Shown one piece after another: positions 1 through 6,130 of a DNA stretch of 64,000 bases. Source of the stretch: Actinoplanes missouriensis 431 (GTDB lineage Bacteria; Actinomycetota; Actinomycetes; Mycobacteriales; Micromonosporaceae); assembly GCF_000284295.1 (NCBI RefSeq), contig NC_017093.1, forward strand, positions 4,030,001 through 4,094,000. Direction: 5' to 3'. The notes under the pieces were generated by a model. It was not told the DNA's origin, searched no databases, and worked only from the letters and a program-made list of their open reading frames with translations. Made by a program: the position numbers and the translations under genes. The stretch's first letter is position 1. Each line of letters begins with the position of its first letter.

Positions 1-464
1 GTGAAGTCCGACAATCCGGCGAAGTCGGGCTGGTGACCCTCGGTGTAGCTGTAGTAGCCGGCGCAGCCGTAGAGGAAGGCGCAGGTCAGGACGGATCCGT
101 CGGCCGTGCGCACGGTCCAGCGGGAGTCCGTGCTCGACCAGTCGGCGCGCACGACACGCTGGTCGAAGCGGATGTGCCGGGTGATCCCGGCCTCGGCAGC
201 GGTCTCCTCGATGTAGCGGCGGATCTTGTCCCCGGAGGCCAGGGACTCCGGCTCCCGCCACGGGCGGAAGGGGTAGCTCAGCGTGTACATGTCCGAATCG
301 GATCTCACGCCCGGATAGCGGAACAGGTCCCAGGTGCCGCCGATGGCGCTGCGGGCCTCCAGGATCGCGTAGGTGTCGCCGGGGCGCTGGTCCTGGAGTC
401 GCCAGGCAGCGCCGATCCCGGACAGCCCGGCGCCGATGATCAGGACGTCGAAGTGCTCGGTCAT
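1..464 (-). CDS. Flavin-dependent monooxygenase, 3'-truncated by window edge
   Basis: Probable Baeyer-Villiger/FMO-type flavoprotein that would use NAD(P)H and O2 to oxygenate a small molecule in the cytosol. Only the first 154 codons are inside the window; the C-terminal part lies beyond the left edge. Residues 5-20 hold the FAD-binding glycines (LIIGAGLSGIGAAW), followed by the acidic strand end ILEAR and the GGTWDLFRYPG stretch common in this family. The ATG overlaps the stop of the upstream DUF4873 gene by four bases (ATGA), so the two are probably translationally coupled in a TetR-DUF4873-monooxygenase operon. The substrate cannot be told from the sequence. Confidence 0.88.
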   Translation of the reverse strand, partial: MTEHFDVLIIGAGLSGIGAAWRLQDQRPGDTYAILEARSAIGGTWDLFRYPGVRSDSDMYTLSYPFRPWREPESLASGDKIRRYIEETAAEAGITRHIRFDQRVVRADWSSTDSRWTVRTADGSVLTCAFLYGCAGYYSYTEGHQPDFAGLSDF

Positions 465-901
465 GCGGTCCTCCCGAACCAGGGCGGCGTGCCGGTGCCG
501 GAGATCCGTACCCCGCCCCAAGGGTCGGGTTCGCTCAGCTTGACCGGGGTCTCTCTGCGGTCGACGACGATGACGGCTTTCCGGAGGCCGCTGCCGACCC
601 GGTCGCGGAGCACGTCGTCGGGGTTGGTGCGGCCGGCCCAGCGGAAGCGGCCCTCGATCGGCTCGAAGCGTGCGGACATCCGGACGTCGACCGTGATCGT
701 TCCGTCGTCGAGGCGGAGTGTGGCCGGTCCGCGGTACTCCTCGTCGTCACCACCAACGGAATAGTCAACATTGACTGAGCCGCTCGTGTCGACGGCGTTG
801 CTGGTGTTGACTGGACCGCTCGTGTTGACGGCGTTGCTGATGTTGACTGGGCCGCTCTCGTTGACGGGGTCGTCAATGTTGACTGGGTCGTCGGTTGTCA
901 C
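461..901 (-). CDS. DUF4873 domain protein with N-terminal hexapeptide repeats
   Basis: 146-aa protein of unknown function. The core from about residue 52 (YRGPATLRLDDGTITVDVR, then RFEPIEGRFRWAGR) matches the DUF4873 domain, which in actinomycetes often sits beside flavin monooxygenases, as here. GTG at 901 is chosen because it overlaps the TetR stop (GTGA), and the gene's own stop overlaps the monooxygenase start. Residues 2-44 are about seven copies of a six-residue unit ending in VN (for example IDDPVN, ESGPVN, TSGPVN), encoded by an 18-bp DNA repeat. This repeat is not expected from the DUF4873 family and may be a recent slippage expansion. A role as accessory or regulator of the monooxygenase is inference. 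Confidence 0.8.
   Translation of the reverse strand: MTTDDPVNIDDPVNESGPVNISNAVNTSGPVNTSNAVDTSGSVNVDYSVGGDDEEYRGPATLRLDDGTITVDVRMSARFEPIEGRFRWAGRTNPDDVLRDRVGSGLRKAVIVVDRRETPVKLSEPDPWGGVRISGTGTPPWFGRTA
766..898. repeat. 18-bp coding tandem repeat
   Basis: GTTGAC recurs at 806, 824, 842, 860 and 878, exactly 18 bp apart, with degenerate units at 770 (ATTGAC) and 788. It encodes the N-terminal hexapeptide repeat of the DUF4873 protein, so unit gain or loss would keep the reading frame. Confidence 0.85.
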
Positions 902-1593
902 TCGGCCTCCGTCCACTGGTGTGCGGCCAGTCCACCGGGTAGATCGGCGGCGCGTTGCATGCCGGCGATGCCGCCCCAGAGGAACGTCGTCAAGTACTCG
1001 CAGAGCGCCTCCCGGCTGATCGGCTGCTGCTGCCGCAGCCACCAGTCACCGACCGACTGGACGTAGCCGACCACCCCGTAAGCCCACGGGAGCGCGGCGC
1101 CCGAGTCGAGCCCGCGAGCACGCAGCCGGTCGCCGAAGATCCGGGCGAGGCCGCTGGCCACGGTGTCCATCACGTCGGCGACCACGTCACGGTGCCGGGC
1201 GATGTCCGGCTGGTGCACGACGAACCGGTACAGGTTCAGGTCGCCCTCGATCTGCGCCAGATAGACGTCGATGACCGCGGCGACGATCGCCCGGTCCTCC
1301 CGGAGACCGGCGACGGCCGGGACCATCGCCTCCAGGATGATCTCACCGGCCTGCTGGCCGACCGCGAGCCACAGCTCCGATTTGTCGGCGAAGTACCGGT
1401 AGAGCACCGGCTTGCTGACCCCGGCGTGCGCGGCGATGGCCTCCATGCCGATGTCCGGCCCGTGCAGCCGGATCGCCTCGATCGCCGCGGTGGTCAGCTC
1501 GGCCCGGCGTTGCTCGCGATGGTTGTCCCAGCGACCGCGACGGCCATCGCCACGCTTCGATGGGGGATTGACGGGTGGTGTGGCCGAGTTCAT
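898..1593 (-). CDS. TetR family transcriptional regulator
   Basis: 231-aa repressor-type protein. Residues 35-75 form the TetR helix-turn-helix (IEAIRLHGPDIGMEAIAAHA, then GVSKPVLYRYFADKSELW). The C-terminal half is the divergent ligand-binding domain. ATG 1593 is preferred over a more upstream start because the upstream extension runs through the palindromic operator. The gene is first in an operon with the DUF4873 and monooxygenase genes and divergent from the AurF-like gene. It probably represses both directions through the palindromes at 1604-1624 until an unknown ligand binds. Confidence 0.9.
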   Translation of the reverse strand: MNSATPPVNPPSKRGDGRRGRWDNHREQRRAELTTAAIEAIRLHGPDIGMEAIAAHAGVSKPVLYRYFADKSELWLAVGQQAGEIILEAMVPAVAGLREDRAIVAAVIDVYLAQIEGDLNLYRFVVHQPDIARHRDVVADVMDTVASGLARIFGDRLRARGLDSGAALPWAYGVVGYVQSVGDWWLRQQQPISREALCEYLTTFLWGGIAGMQRAADLPGGLAAHQWTEAE

Positions 1594-1603
1594 AGTACAA
1601 GAA

Positions 1604-1624
1604 GTAACTGTTACCGCCGGTAAC
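1604..1624. promoter_or_regulatory. TetR operator: two overlapping palindromes
   Basis: GTAAC-T-GTTAC (1604-1614) overlaps GTTACC-GCC-GGTAAC (1610-1624). The pair sits in the 53-bp gap between the divergent TetR and AurF-like genes, the expected place for an autoregulatory TetR site. Assignment to this regulator is inference from position and symmetry. Confidence 0.7.
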
Positions 1625-1646
1625 GTCAAGACCCGTCGGAGGGCCC

Positions 1647-2546
1647 ATGACCACCGTGACTCCGCCCGACCGCGATCGCACCGCCACCCGGCTGCTCCGC
1701 TCGTCCGCGGAGCACTCCTACGACCCCGAGGTCGAGATCGACTGGGACGCGCCGTTCGTGCCCGGCAAGTTCTTCGTGCCGCCGCACCGGTCCAGCCTCT
1801 ACGGGACGGCGCTCTGGGACCGGATGACCGAGGAGCAGCGCATCGAGCTCACCAAACACGAGGTCGCGAGCATCGCCGGCCTCGGCGTCTGGTTCGAGAC
1901 GATCCTCATGCAGCTGCTCATCCGCGACTACTTCAAACAGGACCCGACCGCGGCCCACGCGCAGTACGCGCTCACCGAGATCGGCGACGAGTGCCGTCAC
2001 TCGGTGATGTTCGGCCGGATGATCGCCCGCCTGGGCGCCCCGGTCTACCAGCCGGACGGCTTCAACCAGTGGCTCGGCAAGTGGATCGCACACACCGGCA
2101 GCGGCCCGCGCATGTTCGCCGCCATCCTGATCGCCGAGGAGATCCTCGACACCCTGCAGCGCGAGGCGATGGCCGACGAGAACGTGCAGCCTCTGGTGCG
2201 GATGGTGTCCCGCATTCACGTCGTCGAAGAGGCACGGCACGTCCGGTACGCCCGGGAGGAACTCGCCCGCCAGATCCGGCTGGCCGGAAAGGGCCGTCTC
2301 GCGTTCGACAAGCTGGTGATCGGCCGGGCCGCGTATCTGACCGGCACCCGGCTGGTCGACCCGCGCGTCTACCGGGCCGTCGGCATCGAGCCGGAGGAGG
2401 GGCGGCGGGCGGCTCGTGCCAACCCGTACTTCCGGGAGACCATGCGATGGGCCGGCGAGCGCGTGGTGACGTACCTTGATGATCTTGGTCTGATCGGTGG
2501 GCCGGGGGCGGCACTCTGGCGTGCCTCGGGGCTGCTCGCGCGCTGA
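1647..2546 (+). CDS. AurF-like diiron oxygenase
   Basis: 299-aa protein of the ferritin-like diiron oxygenase family that includes p-aminobenzoate N-oxygenase AurF. Family members use O2 and two irons to oxidise amino groups or other small substrates. Iron-ligand motifs are visible as helices with EVASI, EIGDECRHS (ExxxH), AEEILD and EEARH around residues 70-200. The ATG has a good ribosome site (GGAGGG, five bases upstream). It is divergent from the TetR/monooxygenase operon and shares its operator region, suggesting joint control of two oxygenases. The real substrate is unknown. Confidence 0.85.
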   Translation: MTTVTPPDRDRTATRLLRSSAEHSYDPEVEIDWDAPFVPGKFFVPPHRSSLYGTALWDRMTEEQRIELTKHEVASIAGLGVWFETILMQLLIRDYFKQDPTAAHAQYALTEIGDECRHSVMFGRMIARLGAPVYQPDGFNQWLGKWIAHTGSGPRMFAAILIAEEILDTLQREAMADENVQPLVRMVSRIHVVEEARHVRYAREELARQIRLAGKGRLAFDKLVIGRAAYLTGTRLVDPRVYRAVGIEPEEGRRAARANPYFRETMRWAGERVVTYLDDLGLIGGPGAALWRASGLLAR

Positions 2547-2586
2547 TCATTGGGACGCCCCGGGGGTCGGTCCCGGGGGTTGGAGA

Positions 2587-2618
2587 GGGCCCGCGGACTG
2601 GGGAGTCGCGGGCCCTTT
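2587..2618 (+). terminator. Rho-independent terminator after the AurF-like gene
   Basis: GGGCCCGC pairs with GCGGGCCC and GACT with AGTC around a GGGG loop, with one bulged G, followed by TTT. It lies 40 bp after the stop of the diiron oxygenase gene. Confidence 0.8.
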
Positions 2619-2662
2619 CTCCGGCTTCGCGTATCTCCTATGGCTCGGATATGGTATCGGCC

Positions 2663-2971
2663 ATGAGCAACATGAACAGGCGAGCCGGACTCGCGTACCA
2701 CACCCCGACCGGCCTGTTCTGGGTGGCGCTGACCGGGCTGTACGCCGTGATCACCTGGTGGGGCGTGGCGCGGGCGCACATGGCGGTGACCGCCACGGCC
2801 GACACGGTGCTGTTCATCGGGGCCGGACTGTGCTGCTTCGTCGCGGTGATGGACGCCGAGGACGCCTGGAGCAACTTCCGCCGGCAGAAGAGGCTCGCCG
2901 TGATCTGCGGGATGCTGCTGGGGGTGTCGCTCGCCGCCGGGCTGGTCCTCGGCTGGTGGGCCGCCGCCTGA
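2663..2971 (+). CDS. Small membrane protein, unknown function
   Basis: 102-aa protein with three likely membrane helices: GLFWVALTGLYAVITWWGVA, a middle segment TVLFIGAGLCCFVAVM, and LAVICGMLLGVSLAAGLVLG. A charged EDAWSNFRRQKR linker separates the last two. No family was recognised. Several ATGs occur close together (2651, 2663, 2672); none has a clear ribosome site, so the start is uncertain. It stands alone between a terminator and a long repeat-rich gap. Confidence 0.6.
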   Translation: MSNMNRRAGLAYHTPTGLFWVALTGLYAVITWWGVARAHMAVTATADTVLFIGAGLCCFVAVMDAEDAWSNFRRQKRLAVICGMLLGVSLAAGLVLGWWAAA

Positions 2972-3007
2972 CGCGACGGCCTGGCCGCTCCCGAGCGTGG
3001 CGAGTCC

Positions 3008-3054
3008 GGGTGCGCCGCGCGCTTGTCAGCCGGGGTGCGCCGCGCGCTTGTCAG
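3008..3054. repeat. Direct repeat of 22 bp
   Basis: Two identical 22-bp copies (GGGTGCGCCGCGCGCTTGTC and two further bases) start at 3008 and 3033, giving a 25-bp period. They lie at the left end of the 687-bp gene-free stretch 2972-3658, which also holds the palindromic array at 3106-3250 and a simple repeat at 3277-3336. No convincing gene was seen in this stretch. Confidence 0.8.
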
Positions 3055-3105
3055 TCCGGGCCCGAACTCAACACGCCGGCTCAGCGCTGAGTGCCGGCCG
3101 GTCCG

Positions 3106-3250
3106 GCTGGTGCGCAGTGCTGTCGCGCACAGCGCCGGCTGGTGCACAGTGCTGTCGGAACGTCCCGGGACAGCACTGGGAACCAGCTCGCGCCGGCCGG
3201 CTGGCTCCCAGTGTTCTCCGAGGGCCGGTCAGACGACACTGAGCGCCAGC
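3106..3250. repeat. Palindromic repeat cluster A, five 19-bp units
   Basis: Units related to GCTGGTNNNCAGTGCTGTC start at 3106 (+), 3138 (+), 3169 (-), 3200 (+) and 3232 (-). They are spaced 31-32 bp apart, about three helical turns, with 12-13-bp GC-rich spacers. Units 2 and 3 form a 19-bp hairpin arm pair with two mismatches. The same motif is clustered again at 57725-57863. Function unknown; it is not a CRISPR, since orientation alternates and spacers are very short. Confidence 0.85.
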
Positions 3251-3276
3251 CGACCCCGCGAAGTTCCACGATCCAC

Positions 3277-3336
3277 GGCTCCGGCTCCGGCTCCGGCCAG
3301 GGCCAGAGCCAGGGCTCTAGGGCTAGGGCTACGGCT
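3277..3336. repeat. Simple sequence repeat (GGCTCC / GGGCTA)
   Basis: Three GGCTCC hexamers are followed by GGCCAG, GGCCAG and GGGCTA-like units. This is a hexameric low-complexity tract in non-coding sequence. Confidence 0.75.
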
Positions 3337-3658
3337 GCCGGGGGAGCGGGTAGCTTTCCGCCACCCGGTGTGAGCGCATCGACGCTGTCCGTCAGAGGAG
3401 TGATGGAGGTCGCTGGGGTGCGGGACGGTTGCGGGCTGGTTGCCGATGGCCGGACGACGGACGGCTGATCACCGCGCTACCCGGGTGGCTCGGGAACGGA
3501 CGGTCGGCCGGTGGGCGGGGCCTCCCGGGGCGTGTGAGATGGGCGCGACGCAACACACGAGCGCGGCGCGGCGCGGCGTCACGTGCGAGCGCGTCACCAC
3601 ATGCGAGCGCGGCGCCACGTGTGAGTGCCACGTCCAATACCACCAACCGGGAGCAGCT

Positions 3659-3871
3659 GTGATCGACGAGGCCTTGGTCGCCTACAACGCCGGCCGGGTG
3701 GACGGGGCCGCGGGCTTCCGGGACCCGCAGGTCGCCGAGGACCCCGAGCTGGGCGCCGACTACCGGATCGGGCTGCTCGACGGGCGCATCGCCGCCTTCC
3801 ACCTGATGGCCGAGGTGCGCCGGATTCTGGGAGTGCGAGGATCACTCTTCGAGCACCCCGACGAATCCTGA
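3659..3871 (+). CDS. Small conserved-looking protein, unknown function
   Basis: 70-aa acidic protein beginning VIDEALVAYNAGRVDGAAGF and ending in a helical segment AFHLMAEVRRILGV. GTG 3659 is chosen because a GGGAGC ribosome-like site lies just upstream, while the longer open frame ahead of it is low-complexity repeat sequence. No family was recognised. It has no close operon partner. It may be a real small gene, but evidence is limited to codon pattern and ribosome site. Confidence 0.5.
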   Translation: MIDEALVAYNAGRVDGAAGFRDPQVAEDPELGADYRIGLLDGRIAAFHLMAEVRRILGVRGSLFEHPDES

Positions 3872-4072
3872 ACGACCCCGCCCGGGTCACGTTCATGAGC
3901 GAATCCTCACAACCGCCGGTGTGAGGCAAGTGACCGGCCGTTATTCTCGCGGAAACATGACATTGCCGGTCCCGAAATCAGGTCTTAGGACTCTTGCGGC
4001 GAGGCGCGATTTCCACCGGGCCACGGCACGGCCCGGTGGGGAGGATGCACGGCGGCACAGGATGGGGACCGG

Positions 4073-5173
4073 ATGACCGAGGGCGCACTGGCGGGCTTCA
4101 CCGTGGCGGTGACCGCGGAACGACGCCGGAGCGAGATGGCGGCTCTGCTGGAACGGCGCGGCGCACGTGTGGTGAGCGCACCGGCGATCACCATCATCCC
4201 GCTGGTCGACGACGACGCGTTGCGGGCGGCGACCGAGGCGTGCATCGGCCTGGAGCCGCATCTCGTGGTGGCGACGACCGGGTTCGGGTTCCGTGGGTGG
4301 CTGGAGGCGGCCGAGGGCTGGGGCCTGGCGGAGCCGCTGCGGGCGGCGATGCGGAACGCGAAGATCATCGCGCGCGGGCCGAAGCCGTGTGGCGCGATCC
4401 GGGCGGCGGGGCTCACCGAGGACTGGGCGGCCAAGACCGAGGCGTCCGAGGAAGTGCTGGAACGGTTGCTCAGCGACGGTGTGGCCGGCCGGCGGATCGT
4501 GGTGCAGGAGCACGGTGAGCCGCAGACCGAGTTCGTCGACGCGCTGCGTAACGCCGGCGCGGCGGTGGTCGAGGTGCCGGTCTACCGCTGGGCGATGCCG
4601 CCGGACGTGGCGCCGGTGCGCCGGATGGCCGAGCAGGTGGCGGCCGGGCAGATCGACGCGGTGACGTTCACCAGCGCGCCGGCGGTGAAGGCGTTCCTGC
4701 GGATCGCGCAGGACGCGAACGCCGACGTGGGCGCCGCGTTCGCGAGCTCGACGCTCGCCGCCTGCGTCGGGCCGGTCACGGCCGCGCCGCTCGTCGAGCG
4801 GGACATCCCGGTGATCACCCCGGAGCGGTACCGGCTGGGCGCGCTGATCAAGACGGTCACCGACGAGTTGCCCCGGCGGGCGGTCCGGCTGCGGGTGGCG
4901 GGTTCCACCCTGGAGGTACGGGGTCACGCGGTCCTGATCGACGACGCCTTCCACGCCCTGGCGCCCGCCGCGATGGCGATCCTGGTGTCGCTGGCCCGGC
5001 GGCCCGGCGTCGTGGTGTCGAAGGAGCAGCTGGCCGACGCGCTGCCGCGGGGCAACGACGGGCACGCGGTGGACGTGGCGGTGGCCCGGCTGCGGGCGGC
5101 GCTCGGCTCCGGCAAACACATCGAGACCGTGATCAAGCGCGGCTACCGGCTGCGCGTCGACGAAGCGGCGTAA
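4073..5173 (+). CDS. hemD: Uroporphyrinogen-III synthase with C-terminal winged helix
   Basis: 366-aa protein. Residues 1-260 are a HemD-type domain, which closes and inverts ring D of hydroxymethylbilane to give uroporphyrinogen III, the precursor of siroheme and heme. Residues 270-365 are a winged-helix DNA-binding domain of the response-regulator C-terminal type (LAPAAMAILVSLARRPGVVV, then VDVAVARLRAALG and VIKRGYRLRV). This fusion is known in actinobacteria, where it lies next to nitrite reductase genes, as here. The next genes supply siroheme (chelatase) and use it (nirB). The DNA-binding domain suggests it may also act as a regulator of the locus; that is inference. Confidence 0.85.
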   Translation: MTEGALAGFTVAVTAERRRSEMAALLERRGARVVSAPAITIIPLVDDDALRAATEACIGLEPHLVVATTGFGFRGWLEAAEGWGLAEPLRAAMRNAKIIARGPKPCGAIRAAGLTEDWAAKTEASEEVLERLLSDGVAGRRIVVQEHGEPQTEFVDALRNAGAAVVEVPVYRWAMPPDVAPVRRMAEQVAAGQIDAVTFTSAPAVKAFLRIAQDANADVGAAFASSTLAACVGPVTAAPLVERDIPVITPERYRLGALIKTVTDELPRRAVRLRVAGSTLEVRGHAVLIDDAFHALAPAAMAILVSLARRPGVVVSKEQLADALPRGNDGHAVDVAVARLRAALGSGKHIETVIKRGYRLRVDEAA

Positions 5174-5344
5174 CGACGCCGCCCTGCAAGTACAAGTAAC
5201 AGCGTCGCCCGCAAGTAAAAAGACAACGAATCCACCGGACTGCGACGACGCCGCCGGAACACCACGGGACGCCTCTCCCCGGCGTACCCGAAATGCCTGA
5301 TGTCTTTGCCGGGCTGAATCCGCACGAGACTCAAGGAGAACCAC

Positions 5345-6022
5345 GTGACCGAAACACTCATCGCTGTCGCCCACGGCACCCGTTCGCCCTCGGGGCGGCG
5401 GCAGATCGAGGATCTGGCCCGTGCGGTGGCGCGGCGCCGGCCCGGCCTCGACGTCCGGCTCTGCTACGTCGACGTGCAGGAACCCAAGGTGCCCGATGTC
5501 GTCGCGGCGGCGAGGAGCAACGGCGAGAACGCCGTCGTCGTCCCCCTGCTGCTCTCCTGCGGATACCACGTCCGGGTGGACATCGCGGAGGCCGTCGCGG
5601 GGACGGGTTTCCCGGTGGCCGGCCCGCTCGGACCGGATGCGATCCTGCTGGACAGCATGGCGCGCACCCTGCCGGATGCCGACGCGGTGGTTCTCGCGGC
5701 GGCCGGCTCCTCGGATCCGCTGTGGCGTGCCGATGTGGAGAACGTCGCGGCCCGGCTGAACGCGGAGATCGGTTACACGTCGGGGAGCGGGCCGCGTGTG
5801 GCGGACGTCGTCGCGCGGCTGCGGCAGGACGGCGCGAGGACGGTCGGCGTCGCCGCCTACCTGCTCGCGGACGGGCTGTTCTACCGCTCTCTGCACGGCT
5901 CGGGGGCGGATGCGGTGACGCCGCCGCTGTGCCACGACGCGGCGGTCGTCGATCTGATCCTGCGGCGCTGCGATGAGGCGAGGACGGGCGCGCGGCTCAC
6001 AACGCTGGCCGGAGCGTTGTAG
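5345..6022 (+). CDS. Sirohydrochlorin chelatase (CbiX/SirB-like)
   Basis: 225-aa chelatase-type protein expected to insert Fe2+ (or Co2+) into sirohydrochlorin. The N-terminal VAHGTRSPSG carries the metal-binding His, and SCGYHVRVD supplies a second His near residue 78. Two CbiX-like halves are visible. GTG start with a strong AAGGAG ribosome site. It lies between hemD and nirB and so most likely makes the siroheme cofactor of nitrite reductase. A cobalt role cannot be excluded from sequence alone. Confidence 0.85.
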   Translation: MTETLIAVAHGTRSPSGRRQIEDLARAVARRRPGLDVRLCYVDVQEPKVPDVVAAARSNGENAVVVPLLLSCGYHVRVDIAEAVAGTGFPVAGPLGPDAILLDSMARTLPDADAVVLAAAGSSDPLWRADVENVAARLNAEIGYTSGSGPRVADVVARLRQDGARTVGVAAYLLADGLFYRSLHGSGADAVTPPLCHDAAVVDLILRRCDEARTGARLTTLAGAL

Positions 6023-6130
6023 GGAATTCCTGACAACAGCGTCACCGCAACGCGTCTTCGGGGTTAACGGGCGGCCGAAAAGCTACTTCCAGTAACGGCG
6101 GAACAGCCGCGGCGGGAAGGACTCAACTCG

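Noticed and set aside
3106..3250. CRISPR array
   Set aside because: Units occur in both orientations, the intervening sequences are only 12-13 bp and GC-rich, and no cas genes are nearby.
5187..5217. Three CAAGTA copies between hemD and the chelatase gene as an operator
   Set aside because: Copies are 6 and 19 bp apart, with no symmetry and no known match; too weak to call as a feature, though worth testing as a site for the HemD winged helix.
3941..5935. Long minus-strand ORF of 664 codons opposite hemD and the chelatase gene
   Set aside because: It is antisense to two well-supported genes, is Arg/His/Pro-rich without any recognisable fold, and is a normal by-product of high GC at third codon positions.
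6023..6130. Possible GlnR site upstream of nirB (GTTAAC, GAAAA, GTAAC)
   Set aside because: The half-sites do not follow the 11/22-bp spacing of known GlnR boxes; GTTAAC to GTAAC is 29 bp. Nitrogen control is plausible, but the site is not supported.
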